Shown here piece after piece: positions 46,101 through 54,310 of a stretch of 64,000 nucleotides of DNA. The position numbers and the translations under genes are program-made. A model generated the notes under the pieces. It searched no databases. It was not told the origin of the DNA and saw only the letters and a list, made by a program, of their open reading frames with translations. Source of the DNA: Pisaster brevispinus (Eukaryota; Echinodermata; Asteroidea; Forcipulatida; Asteriidae). How positions within the stretch are numbered: the stretch's first letter is position 1; each line of letters begins with the position of its first letter. The stretch is from positions 8,338,172 to 8,402,171 of the forward strand of contig JAMKCF010000006.1 in NCBI GenBank assembly GCA_023634235.1, written 5' to 3'.

Positions 46101-49100
46101 CTAGACCCCCTTTTTATGCAAATGCGCCCCCAAATAGGAAAGACCCAAGGTGGGTCTACGTCTAAAATTAATATTTAGCCCAATACCAACCATCATAGCA
46201 AATTTCATGCTTTTACCACAAAATGCACAATTGTTGTTATCTTAGCAGCTGCACTATGGTGCATGTTTTTGTAGTAGTTGCTTCTCACAGGTAAAATGAA
46301 ATTCAAAATAAAACCGGAGCTATGAAAAATGTCTGCGCTGAAAACGAGGCCTTACAGCATCTACAACGTCACTGCAGTATTTATACAAAAGTGAAAGACC
46401 CCCCCCCCCCGGTTAATCCTCTCTCTGGCCAATAACATTCGAGATCATTAATCTGTGGATTTATGATGCATGGCAGCAATCATTCGGTTCAACATGATTT
46501 CTAGTAGCCTAGGTGGTTTGATATGCTTCAAGCTGAGCAAACATTCATCACATCCTGCCCCCATCACCCAAAAAATTTTACTGCGTGTGATTATTTTTGT
46601 GACCTGACTCATCCCACGCACGGTCAACGAGGGGGTGAGTGGGGGGAGCTCAGTTTCTATAAGTTCCTTTAAGGGATAATCAAAGCATTGGCAAAAGGTT
46701 TCGGGTATAGCTGCTGTGTGGGCTGTATAGTTAATTTCGTTTTCCTGACAAACCTTTGGTCGTTGTTCCGTGCAAGATTTCTTGGCACTCGTTTGGGTCC
46801 GTGCACTGGCAGTCTCCCGTCAGCTGGTTACAAGTTAACCTTGACGGGCAGTCACACTGGTAGGAGCAGCGTGGTCCGTACACTCCGGGAGGGCATCTAC
46901 CGGGACAGGAGTACCTTCCACAAATGGATGGATGATGGAAAATGAATTATTTATGATGTCATTTAGAAATACTTGTGCTAAAGGTTGCACGTTTTGTAAG
47001 TTACAGTAGTTGTGATCTTTGCCTTCCCATGTCTGCTCTGGGAACAAAGGAAGGACGTTTTACTTCCACTCCGAAATTAAAAAGAGCGTTAACATATTAA
47101 ATTAGTTTTTCTTGTGTAGTTTTAATGCATAGTTTAATCCTGAAATCATATAAGTTAATTTTATGAAACTGAATGGTTGAATTCTGAAATGAGATGTGGA
47201 CAAAATGATTCTACCCAATGCTGAACTTTGAGGCAAGCCATGACAAATTAATACACTAAAGTTCAAGCAGTGTTGGTTGGAATTACGTCTTGTGCCAAAT
47301 TACATTATGGGCCCGGGAAGGATGTCTAGACGAACTGTTAGTCTTAACTCGAAGGTCTTTTTATATGGTGGTAGTTCTGTTTTCTTATTTCCCCAAGAAT
47401 ACTTTGATCGCTTCAATTATTTTCACAAGAGGGCGCTGCGTGCTTTTTCTGCAATTGGTTCAGTCAGTCACTTGTGGCATTATTTTAATCTCTGCGTTTC
47501 AAGACAGCTTAGATTGAGTTAAATCCTATTCTTTATGTTAAGTTTTTAAGTTAATTCCTTCCAGCACGACGCTTTAATTAAAAGCTTTGGAACGCAAATG
47601 TGATTCATATTTTCAACTCTTCCAAAGACCAGTCATTACATCTGACATTTATTGCGGTAGGCTCATAGCCATGTATCCATTCTGCAGACCAACTTTTGGT
47701 AGAGTTATACCATTCCAAAATTGTTGATCTGTTTTTTGAGAAAATATTATCGGTGTCGCTTATACTCATCCACACATCTGCAGAGGAAATCTTTATAAAG
47801 TATGGGGTCGATTGAATTTGGGAAAAAAATACGGAGCGTCAGTCACAAGTTTACAACCATTTCGTTGCAAATGTCAGCTACAAAAATATATTTCGCTAAG
47901 AACATTATTATTAACAAATTTGATCAGATTGCAAGCGTTATTTAGATGGTTGTTTTTATTATTACCGTAAAATATGAAATTGACGAAGTAGAAGCTACAA
48001 GATTGACTGCTACTGATACCAATTATGGAAGACAATATGTTCATATTGTGTGTATGTGTCAATATTGCCTTGTGTGGCAAAAAGTACAATTGAAATGCTC
48101 AGATGACGTGACCCATGACCTAAATGTTTAAAAACATAGCAACGCAAGCTGCCAAATGGCATGGTACCGTAAAATACTTTTTATGATATTTCTACGACTA
48201 ATGCCTTAGGAATTATAACATTAACACTATAAGTATTATGCTTATAGAATCCATGAATGATATTTGATCGTTCATTTTTATAGTGATGATGGATAAATGT
48301 ATTTTGGACGTCCATGGCAATCTTTGTTTGTGCCAAAAAATGACTTTTTAACAAAGTTGCGTCAAACATATGATCAAGAGCGACAAGGTAGAATGTCATT
48401 CATTAACTTACTTGTCATCACCAGCACAGCTACACAGACCAGTCATGCTACAGGTCGAGTTGTCTCCGCATCCGCATGATAGCGCACACTCCTCGCCGTA
48501 AAACCCCGTCGAGCACGGAACTTCGCAGCGATTTCCCGTCCAACCGGGCTGGCACAGGCAGGACGGGTTCGTCCCCTGACACAACCCGCCGTTCAAACAA
48601 TTACAGCTCCGGTGTGGCTCGTCTTTGATTCATATTGGAAAGATAACCTTTTAATTAGTGGTTTGGCAAACCATCGGTGAAATGTCCCCCATCATGGGTG
48701 GGGGTGGGGACAAAATGAATCAAAGAACAAAGGCTGCTTTATATTCAACATGATCAAAATGCAAAATATGCCATTTTTCTTGTGTGACAGCTCTGTTATA
48801 CACAATTTAGATTACACCTGCTAGCTTATTTTGAAGTTGAAATAAAATAAGTCAAGTCTTTATCAAAGTTTACCTGCATTGTAACATGACCCTGTCATGT
48901 GATCGCACCCTCCTTTACAGCGGCATTTCCATCTACACTTTGGACCATACCGGTTCACTGGACAGCGGGCCGTGCAACTGTAATAATTAAACGTTGTAGT
49001 ATTAGCCCAGCACTTGTCTTACAAACGAATAAACATACATTTTAAGAAGAGAAGATGCCTTTCTATCGTTACGCTGCTTCAATAAAACCGCAAAGGTGTT

Positions 49101-52100
49101 TGATCCTCTCAATTATTTATACACTGTTGTATTTTCTTTTCTTTCTTTTTTCGAAAATTGTGTCGGGACGTATTTTATTGATTAGTTACGGAAGCCGGAT
49201 AGTGCCATGCACGGAAGCCGGATAGTGCCAGGAGACAAGAAGTGAAATATTTTTGTCATGAGCACGAGATTATTTTTTTTGTACCATTTATCTGGCGGCC
49301 GCCACATATTATCTGGCGGCCGCCACTTATTTATCCGGCGGCCGCCACTTAATTATCCGACGGCCGCCATTTTATATCCGGCGGCCGCCACTTAATTATG
49401 CGGCGGCCGCCACTTTTTATCCGGCGGCCGCCACTTATTATCCGGCAGCCGCCACTTAATTATCCGGCGGCCGCCACTTATTATCCGGCGGCCGCCACTT
49501 ATTATCCGGCGGCCTCCACTTATTATCCGGCGGCCGCCACTTTTTATCCGGCGGCCGCCACTTATTATCCGGCGGCCGCCACTTAATTATCCGGCGGCCG
49601 CCACTTATTATCCGGCGGCCGCCACTTATTATCCGGCGGCCTCCACTTATTATCCGGCGGCCGCCACTTTTTATCCGGCGGCCGCCACTTATTATCCGGC
49701 GGCCGCCACTCATTATCCGGCGGCCGCCACTTAATTATCCGGCGGCCGCCACTTATTATCCGGCGGCCGCCACTTTTTATCCGGCGCCCGCCACTTAATA
49801 TCCGGCAGCCGCCACTTAATTATCTGGACTACACGTTCTTTACTTTGCGGATTTTGAGTGCGTGCATGCGATGTGTTTTGATTGCTCTTGTGTTACCACG
49901 AATAATAACAAGTGGCGGCCGCCGGATAATTAAGTGGCGGCCGCCGGATAATAAGTGGCGGCCGCCAGATAATATGTGGCGGCCGCCAGATAAATGGTAC
50001 AAAAAAATATTCTCGCGCTCATGAAAAAAATATCTCACTTCTTATCTCCTGGCACTATCCGGCTTCCGTAATTAGTCTTCTTAAGTCAAGACGACTGACA
50101 CGACGAAGGCAAAAGAAATATTTCCGAACCAAAAGGAAAAGGAACAATCCGGAATTGTCAGTTTCAATCAAACGTTACCAAATGAAAATGATGTATTATA
50201 CCGTTTTGTGAACAACAGTTTTCATTACTTACGATCAGTAAAAAATAATATGGTCGGCGTATTCAAAGACTGGTGGATGTCGTTTCAATTGAAAGATGTT
50301 TAAATTGAGCTTCGCGACAATTTTATCTGTGTCTACACATGCGGGTTTTTTTGTATTAGGATTGTGCGTAGGATCTGGGTCAGGAACACTCGGGATTAAA
50401 AAAAATTATGTCTTCATTTAGAAGTATCCTAAGAGATCCCTTTCAGTTCAACATTACTATGAATGAAAGGATAAAGTAGTCTTTTTTCAAAAGTTTTCCC
50501 CCATTTTGAAGAGATAAAAGCAGAAGTTTCAGTTAGTTTTGTGTATTTTACGGGGCCAGTCATGGCACTTTAACTGTATAATCTAGATGAGGTTTGGGGA
50601 GATCTGACAACATGTACATAAAACTTTCTCTCCGAGTTGTGGCTTTATATACGATTTATTAATATTAGTATATTTGGGTACTTTCGGCGAAACAAAAGCT
50701 TCTTTTTTTCGCCGTCCGCGGTGAGTGTCAAAATTAACCTCTCCATTTTTTCTGCGTTTACGGGGGAACGAGCATGCGATGCTGATGTCACCTCGAGAGG
50801 TACGGGGAACCTTCCCGTCAAAACGGCCATGGGTTTATAAAGTCTATTGAATTGGACACTTATCATCTTTGTTTCGTTACTAATTATTGTTATAAATTGT
50901 TTTATTACACCCAAACACCCAAATCTTGCAACCCAGTAGATAAACTACATCTGAGTAAACACAGTATCAAAAAACGTAATTCAATAAAATACATCAAAGA
51001 AGATTCAGAGAAGGTTAAACATTATGATTCCTGTAAACTTCAATAAAACCAAGAACTAGTTTTGTCTAGAAAACCAATTATTTTTCGAAAGCAAAGCAAA
51101 GCAACATATAAATAGACGAAAAAAATAACATCTCAAGAAACACGACTTTAAAAAATCACCAACATTTATATCCGGAAATTACCGCTGATCCGCTGTCAAG
51201 GATTTGACTTATTACAAGCAGCGAATGGTGACTAAAATGGGTTGCCAAGTGCAGGAAAGCCCAATTTGGTCGCAAAGTCTGGGTTTGAGTTTGCAGAACA
51301 TCACATTTGCTGTAATGTTCACTGATTTAACCATATAAATCCTTATATGATAAACTCAATATTGATAACTTGCATGCCGAAAATGGATTCTTGTTTGAGT
51401 TCACAATAACAATAGGCCTACAGGCAAAAAGAACCATTAGAAAGTATTCACTTTAAATTACATACAATATATCATTACGGAAATACACACGATCATTTCC
51501 CTCTAAACTTCTCACAGAAGAAGTCAAGTCAAATTAATCCTGGTCTTTTTTTCCAACTGAAAATGAAAGCATTTAACTTCAGAAAATTGTGCAGAAGCTC
51601 CATGCAGCATTTGGATGGCATCGCCACAGTATCTGGTACAGAAACCTGTCATATTATGACAACAGCAATAACCGAGACTGAATACTGTTGGTATGGGAAG
51701 TTCATGATGATCTACGTTATCTCTCGGAAACCATCTTGTCCTATATATAAAGCAGATGTTGACTTTGACCGGTTACTCGGTGACCATCTAACCATAGTGA
51801 CTATAGTAAGACTTCAGTCCGTACAGAGCAGAAGCAACCAAATCCCAGAGGAGTTTTAGTTTTGTCTGTCTTGCAGAATGTTAAGTTATCTTGACTTTAT
51901 CATTGTTTTAAATACAGATTTTCTTATATTAAAATGGCGTTTTAGAACATTTCTGCCACACATAAGTATTGTATTGAATTGTTGTTTTTCTTGTGTGTTC
52001 TGGGGGGGGGGGGTTTGGGGGGGCTGAGTGTCTTATGAATGAATGTTTGATATTTGTATCTCTTATTTTAATAGCATTTATATATTGTTTATGTATGGGC

Positions 52101-53858
52101 TGGGATCCATGGGAGATCAGTGAGTCTGTCTTACTGAATGGATCACCCAGGGATAAATCCGAAATAAATAAATAAACAAAATACACTAAAGGGTGTTCAC
52201 AACAATGGTAACAAATGAGAAAAAAAAATGTTTAGATATTTGCCTGACTTACATGGTATAATAATAATGATCATGGTGGGAACACTTCCCTTGGAATTAC
52301 ACTTTTGCCTAAAATGCTTAAATATTTAAGAAATGGGTAAAACAATGTTTTATTCTCGCATGAGCAAAACTCAATGTTTAATAGCATGCAATGGAGTATA
52401 ATGAGGAGGGGTTTCCACTATAAATGATGACCGATTGAGCTTAAACTTTCACAGGTTTGTTATTTTATACACAGTCATGTTGGGTCACATAAAGTGTGGA
52501 TAACTGGTCTTTGACAATTAGCAATGTTGCCCGTGTACTTTTAACTCCCCCACTAAGACACAATTACACACTAAAAACCTCCAGGTCAGAATCGGCTCCA
52601 GTAGGGCCTTACCCATTTCTGAGTCAGTATGACCCAAAAATATGTGTCAAAATGGCCCAGGAAATGGTCGAAATGACGTAGAATTCGAGTTAAAAACCCA
52701 TTTGTAGCCACATTCTGGGTCAGAGCCTGACCCGAAATGGGTCGGGTCCCCTGGGACGCGGAATCCGGGTCAATTTTGACTCGAAAGTTTATAAGAGTGT
52801 ACACGTTCCGCCCCAACTTGACAGTCGTCCCAACTATAGTTGGGACTGGTCCTAGCCCAGGTTAGGACTGGTACCAACTTGAGTGTTAAAGTTGGGGCGC
52901 CCCAACTATAGTTGGGATCGCATTACAGAGCACCACCCCACCCCTTCATGAATAAACTAAAAACAATAAATAGTAAGTATGAAGTTATTAAGACCACTTA
53001 AATACGACTTGAAAACACTTGAGATTAACTCGAATTTTCCAAGAGAAGGGAGACTTTGAGTCTAAAAACATCACCCGGCATGTGGCCGCTGTTAGAACCC
53101 TAGACAGTAATAATATGCGATATCATCCAACCAAAGAGCATGTTCCAAACCTCGTCTTGGGCATGATCGATCACGTCACGTTATCCTTTTGAGCTCTATG
53201 GGCTCCCAACTATAGTTGGGACGCCCCAACTTTAACACTCAAGTTGGGACCAGTTCCAACCATAGTTGGGACAATTGTCAAGTTGGGACGGAACATACTT
53301 AAGACGAACAAACTTACTTGGGGGAATCAATGCATTCGCACATGCCTGTTACCGGATCGCACGTGGCGTCCGGTCCGCAGCGACATCTCCGCTTGCAGTC
53401 CTGGCCGTAGGTGCTGTTGTTCTTCTCTCTGCATGACCTCTGACATCGTACCCCGACCCAGCCCGGCTTGCAGGCGCAGGTTCGGTTGCTCGGGAAGCAT
53501 TCGGCGCCGTTTCGGCACGGGCAAGCTGATAATGGACAAAACGAAATGACACAAAATGGTGGACTGCTAAAATTGAATGAAGCTGTAAATTTAACCGAAC
53601 GTTGCGGATTGTAATTTCAGAAGTGTTCCGCGCTGTGCTTTCAACAAAATTGTGCGAACTTGATATTGCAACTCGCGGCTCATTAGTATAGCAACATGTT
53701 ATTATATCAATTTGCCTTCAGTGTGACGACACAACAATTTTATCCAATACAGATCAATGGCAAAGAACTCACCTATGGGACAGGTTTCATTGGGGTAATG
53801 CTGGTTGCAACAAGACGCGTACAAGTCCCAGTCCTGCGTTAGGTAAACCTCTGCGTCA
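23550..53858 (-). CDS. Scavenger receptor class F / MEGF-like receptor (5' end missing)
   Basis: Exons on the minus strand: 53773-53858, 53318-53525, 48874-48977, 48412-48622, 46754-46914, 36008-36389, 31915-31988, 23550-25108. All are GT-AG. Phases agree and give 927 codons plus stop. Order: CC-x(6)-ETCP, Cys-rich EGF/laminin-like repeats (residues about 1-250 of the visible part) with N-glycosylation sequons, a Thr/Ser/Pro stalk (257-350), one transmembrane helix (351-372) followed by RRQ, and a 550-residue cytoplasmic tail. The repeats (CRCGPDATCDPVTGMCEC) most resemble SCARF1/2; MEGF10/PEAR1/Draper are close alternatives. Such receptors bind modified lipids or apoptotic debris at the cell surface; that role is inferred. 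The start exon was not found. Confidence 0.75.
25279..25546. repeat. tRNA-like inverted element (copy 2)
   Basis: Outer inverted ends ATTTGGGTTTGAACAAAG and CTTTGTTCAAACCCAA. The right half folds partly like a tRNA: CTAGCTCAATTGGCAGAG (box A), an anticodon arm with GTT, and GGTTCAAGTCCC (box B). Acceptor and T-stem mismatches argue against a functional tRNA-Asn. The left half is unrelated to the tRNA halves of copy 1. Confidence 0.6.
25630..25880. repeat. 88-bp tandem repeat, about 2.7 copies
   Basis: TTCACGCACTTAATGCTGTGA, CATTGACCGAGTTGGAGGTT and ACGCTGTATGCTTTGCATG recur at a spacing of roughly 85-90 bp. Confidence 0.75.
26640..26790 (+). repeat. Possible tRNA-derived SINE fragment
   Basis: A degenerate box A region (CTAGTTGCTGCGCTTCAGAC) is followed at tRNA-like spacing by GTGAGTTCTAATCCCA (box B-like), then ACTGAGTATACAGAGCTTTA. 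Weak. Confidence 0.35.
26886..27090 (+). repeat. TTTG / GTTGGGGT microsatellite cluster
   Basis: Alternating runs of GTTTGTTTGTTTG and TTGGGGGTGTTGGGG. Open frames on both strands here are low-complexity artefacts. A similar array at 32360-32590 forms the tail of a SINE. Confidence 0.9.
28215..28558 (+). other. Unidentified open frame, possible exon or TE remnant
   Basis: The frame reads HDEDCESSLHNIRQEIKQLR, then TLLQVAGFETVPGEKS and ITRKDLWYVVN, with a helical Leu/Gln pattern and mixed composition unlike the surrounding simple sequence. A possible donor lies at TG|GTATGT (near 28376). Not recognised; it could be a transposon ORF fragment. It opposes the host receptor gene. Confidence 0.25.
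28700..29215 (+). mobile_element. Probable LINE-like 3' end with (TAA)n
   Basis: A T-rich stretch, then inverted AGCCAGAGGT...ACCTCTGGCT (about 29038-29120), a further T-rich stretch and a terminal GCCGAATAAATAATAATAAT. This resembles retrotransposon 3' termini. No RT sequence is adjacent. Confidence 0.4.
30060..30292. repeat. GGGTCA/TGACCC-rich dispersed repeat (copy 1)
   Basis: Dense inverted GGGTCA and TGACCC motifs around GAATCCGGGTCAA, and ends resembling AAAACNCCCGGTCAGAA and GACCCGTGAGTTTTTAG. Related to 52560-52800. Confidence 0.6.
31915..31988 (-). CDS. Receptor juxtamembrane exon (74 bp)
   Basis: Encodes RTKIGRQDNVYETVEELCKG then TPEP. Required by phase: the membrane exon ends in phase 2 and the last exon needs one preceding base, and this exon supplies exactly that. 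Acceptor CATTCTTGATAG, donor CCAG|GTAAGT. Contains DNVYETV, a plausible SH2-binding tyrosine. Confidence 0.85.
32360..32920 (-). repeat. tRNA-derived SINE with (CAAA)n tail
   Basis: Minus-strand head GTGTCGTGGCCGAGCGGTCT (box A) and GTGTGGGTTCTAAACCCGG (box B) near 32840-32915. Then come CTTGAGCAAGGAACTTAA and a body with GTAGCCCTGTTTCAGCCC. It ends in AAAAAACCCAAACGAAC and a (CAAA)n/(CCCCAA)n array filling 32360-32590. Same family as 7868-8235 by head sequence; the bodies differ. Confidence 0.75.
33238..33315. repeat. Short ATTGCCCTC(C/T)(A)n tandem repeat
   Basis: Six degenerate units of about 14 bp, AATTGCCCTCCA-like, in a row. Confidence 0.75.
34786..34875 (-). repeat. Hammerhead-like repeat fragment (copy 2)
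   Basis: The plus strand has GTGTTGGCTCTGAAAA, as in the copy at 7636. The minus strand has GACCAC...GTGGTC (perfect 6-bp stem) followed by GAAACGTC. The upstream core is decayed (CCAGAAGG). See findings. Confidence 0.45.
35395..35800. repeat. About 25-30-bp minisatellite
   Basis: About 14 units of CCAAGAGGCACCAGTGTTCC GAAGGC type, many differing by small indels. It lies in a receptor intron, 0.2 kb from the membrane exon. Apparent frames with repeated W-C or P-K-R-H are artefacts. Confidence 0.9.
36008..36389 (-). CDS. Receptor stalk and transmembrane exon
   Basis: Starts EPNKITQEASTTETTPTTAI with a Thr/Pro/Ser-rich, probably O-glycosylated stalk, then an acidic Gly-rich linker. The hydrophobic helix is FWGVVSAIAILLLIVVVLLI (continuing LIL), followed by RRQMASKSPLT. 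The positive residues after the helix give an extracellular N-terminus. Phase 1 in and 2 out. Acceptor TTTTCTTTTCAAAAAAG, donor CG|GTAAGT. Confidence 0.9.
36530..36900. repeat. About 27-bp minisatellite, CTAGGACCTTTATTTGTTGA family
   Basis: Degenerate units GAAAACTCTAGGACCTTTAT-TTGTTG repeated about 12 times, with insertions of ACGCAAGGACATTTAATCA (twice). Confidence 0.85.
36980..37200 (+). repeat. Long inverted repeat, left arm
   Basis: Two tandem units starting GGTATTTCAAACCCCGAGTG and GGTACTTCAAACCCCGAGTG, each with GCGGTTCTTGGGCTATATTTA and CACCGTTC. Matched in reverse by 39842-40081, including the spacer TTTCATTAAACTATTTCTAC. Confidence 0.8.
39631..39713. repeat. Hairpin-forming repeat, AGCTTCGTAGCAACAAC
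   Basis: Left arm AAAACTGCATCAGCTTCGTA-GCAACAAC and right arm GTTGTTGGTACGAAAGCTCA-TGTAGTTTT are inverted around AACTTCATCAGATGCAAAG. Minus-strand CTGATGAAG may relate to hammerhead cores, but this is weak. Confidence 0.5.
39842..40081 (-). repeat. Long inverted repeat, right arm
   Basis: Reverse complement of the left arm, with the same two-unit structure. About 2.6 kb (37201-39841) lies between the arms with no transposase-like ORF. Confidence 0.8.
41745..42080. repeat. Diverged inverted repeat, left arm
   Basis: Blocks CAGCTGCTAAG, GGTAAAAGCATGAAA, TTTTAGACGTGGACCCA and CCCCTTTTGTGGGTGGAGTT recur in reverse order and orientation at about 45950-46268. Identity is perhaps two thirds by eye. 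Confidence 0.6.
42740..42850 (+). mobile_element. Penelope-like element RT fragment
   Basis: With one frame shift the sequence reads IPFL then FDVSITKKPDSSIHHSFYRK and PTNIDR. This matches the F-L-D-V-x-I-x-x-K-P-D-x-S...YRKPTxTDR block of Penelope-like reverse transcriptases. Too short to be active. Confidence 0.65.
42916..43606. mobile_element. Foldback element with 21-bp minisatellite arms
   Basis: Terminal inverted repeats: left GTGTTCCATATAGAG...TTGTGGTTGTGGATTGCTC, right (reverse) GTGTTCCATAGAGG...TTGTGGTTGTGGATTGCTC. Inside, 42958-43345 is an array of GTTGTGAGTTGGCCAGTCGGA-type 21-bp units. 43498-43560 has fewer, reversed units. Between them lies a poly-G and AT-rich spacer. The frames here are repeat artefacts because 21 is a multiple of three. 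Confidence 0.7.
43656..44140 (-). mobile_element. Non-LTR retrotransposon RT C-terminal fossil
   Basis: A single minus-strand frame ends PGMNLPCGQWYLLNPFRTD... and then LLCDCSEHQTLYHIMIADC, with GGIVVLHQAGDPAVNWL at the end. This is the F-x-L-P-R-x-x-W-x-x-L-N-R-x-R-T-G...C-x-C-G...T-x-x-H-I-x-x-x-C signature at the end of many LINE polyproteins. Gly of RTG and CGE are altered, so it is degraded. Confidence 0.75.
44382..44510 (+). repeat. Local duplication (copy 1 of 2)
   Basis: GAGCATTCCCCAACCTAATC through GTCATCAGAATCCAGCATTC is repeated at 45243-45368 with about 90 percent identity. The copies are 860 bp apart in the same orientation. Confidence 0.85.
45243..45368 (+). repeat. Local duplication (copy 2 of 2)
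   Basis: See 44382-44510. The sequence between them shows no gene. Confidence 0.85.
45950..46268. repeat. Diverged inverted repeat, right arm
   Basis: Reverse partner of 41745-42080 (AACTCCGCCCACAAAAGGG, GGGTCTACGTCTAAAA, TTTCATGCTTTTACC, CTTAGCAGCTGCAC). Confidence 0.6.
46754..46914 (-). CDS. Receptor EGF-like exon 5 (of those visible)
   Basis: Encodes YSCPGRCPPGVYGPRCSYQC, then DCPSRLTCNQLTGDCQCTDP and a Thr-rich end. Two acceptors share the phase (AG at 46915-46916 and one 18 bp downstream). The first keeps a Cys that aligns with CTARCPVNRYG in the C exon, so I prefer it. Donor AAAG|GTTTGT. Confidence 0.8.
46915..48411 (-). other. Receptor intron
   Basis: No gene or repeat family recognised in 1.5 kb; AT-rich. 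Confidence 0.5.
48412..48622 (-). CDS. Receptor EGF-like exon 4
   Basis: Encodes EPHRSCNCLNGGLCQGTN, PSCLCQPGWTGNRCEVPC and STGFYGEECALSCGCGDN, then STCSMTGLCSCAGDD. These are clear EGF/laminin-like repeats (C-x-C-x-x-G-W-x-G-x-x-C and G-F-Y-G-x-x-C). Acceptor at 48623-48624, donor AA|GTAAGT; phases 1 and 2 as required. Confidence 0.92.
48874..48977 (-). CDS. Receptor EGF-like exon 3
   Basis: Encodes CTARCPVNRYGPKCRWKC, then RCKGGCDHMTGSCYNA. The first codon is completed across the junction as AAT, giving an N-C-T sequon. Phase 2 in, phase 1 out, donor G|GTAAAC, acceptor TTATTACAG. Confidence 0.9.
49187..50070. mobile_element. Foldback element with GC-rich 22-bp minisatellite arms
   Basis: Ends TACGGAAGCCGGATAGTGCC are inverted at both sides and flanked by the perfect 6-bp duplication ATTAGT (49181-49186, 50071-50076). 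The inverted sequence continues through AAGAAGTGA, ATGAGC and TTGTACCATTTATCTGGCGG. The left arm then holds about 24 units of CTTATTATCCGGCGGCCGCCA (49290-49825). The right arm holds four reversed units (49910-49995). Each unit carries a palindrome GGCGGCCGCC (NotI-site core). No coding capacity. Confidence 0.88.
51990..52180 (+). mobile_element. LINE-like 3' end
   Basis: GGGCTGGGATCCATGGGAGA, ACTGAATGGATCACCCAGGG and GATAAATCCGAAATAAATAA, ending in (AATA)n. The GATCCAT/ATGGATC inverted pair and the tail are typical of retrotransposon termini. No ORF adjoining. Confidence 0.45.
52560..52800. repeat. GGGTCA/TGACCC-rich dispersed repeat (copy 2)
   Basis: Related to 30060-30292 (GGTCAGAAT, CGGAATCCGGGTCAATTTTG, ACTCGAAAGTTTATA). 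Directly abuts the TIR element at 52805. Confidence 0.6.
52805..53294. mobile_element. TIR element with CCCAACTATAGTTGGG palindromes
   Basis: Left GTTCCGCCCCAACTTGACAG and right (reverse) GTTCCGTCCCAACTTGACAA extend into about 110-bp inverted arms. They carry the perfect 16-bp palindrome CCCAACTATAGTTGGG three times and a decayed fourth. The right end lies 23 bp from the receptor exon at 53318. No ORF. Confidence 0.8.
53318..53525 (-). CDS. Receptor EGF-like exon 2
   Basis: Encodes CPCRNGAECFPSNRTCACKP then GWVGVRCQRSC, a sequon-rich REKNNSTYGQDC and RCRCGPDATCDPVTGMCEC. The last block closely resembles a SCARF1 repeat. Phase 1 in, phase 2 out, donor AA|GTAAGT, acceptor TCCATTATCAG. Confidence 0.92.
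53773..53858 (-). CDS. Receptor first visible exon
   Basis: Encodes DAEVYLTQDWDLYASCCNQH then YPNETCPI. The CC-x(n)-C-P pattern before the first EGF matches the N-terminal part of SCARF proteins (CCAGW...) and the end of MEGF EMI domains. It starts with one base of a split codon, so an upstream exon with start and signal peptide is required. Donor ATAG|GTGAGT, acceptor TTTTTCTATATGCAG. Confidence 0.8.
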
Positions 53859-54059
53859 CTGCATATAGAAAAAGAAAACAATAAGTGTTATCTTTAAAAT
53901 CTCAAATCCTCAGTAGGAATATTTATAAATGATCGGAAATAACAAACACTTCATAGTGACAATTGTTGGCTGCAGAGCAATGCAATGTTCAAACTTTCCG
54001 TTGATTTTTTTTTTATAATCTATTATTTTTCAATTTCAATCTTGCTGGTAATGAATTCT

Positions 54060-54310
54060 AAGGATCCTTTTCAGAAGTGACTATAAGGACTGTAACCCGT
54101 AGGCCTTAAGATACTTGTAAAGAACCTTTTTTCCCCATGTTCAGTCTTGGATGTGGAAGAAAAATCACACAGAGGGGAACCCGTGTAAACAGATGGGGAC
54201 TGAACCAACGCGAACTCTCGAGGTGGGATTCGAACCGGGGTCCCTATGTGGTGAAAGCCTGAAGGGCGGGGAAAGGTACCACTTTTAGCCAACCTGATAC
54301 CAAATGAATA
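54060..54310 (-). repeat. tRNA-derived SINE, second family
   Basis: Minus strand: AGGTTGGCTAAAAGTGGTAC (box A), then CGGTTCGAATCCCACCTCGA (perfect box B) about 70 bp later, then CAGTCCCCATCTGTTTACAC. Its head differs from the 7868 family. Confidence 0.7.

Larger units (their letters stand above)
36390..46753 (-). other. 10.4-kb receptor intron
   Basis: Contains a minisatellite (36530-36900), two long inverted repeats (36980/40081 and about 41745/46268), a Penelope RT scrap, a foldback/minisatellite element (42916-43606), an RT C-terminus (43656-44140) and a duplicated block (44382/45243). No further receptor exon was found, but a phase 1-1 EGF exon could be hidden here. 37210-39600 and 40090-41260 show no gene. 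Confidence 0.55.
48978..53317 (-). other. Receptor intron with two foldback elements
   Basis: Contains the NotI-type foldback (49187-50070), an odd open frame (50645-50870), a LINE-like 3' end (51990-52180), MITE debris (52290-52515), the GGGTCA repeat (52560-52800) and a TIR element (52805-53294). 51050-51980 shows nothing recognisable. Confidence 0.6.

Noticed and set aside
49398..49713. Frames reading YYPAAAT and GGRRIIS repeats on both strands
   Set aside because: Artefacts of the 22-bp foldback array.
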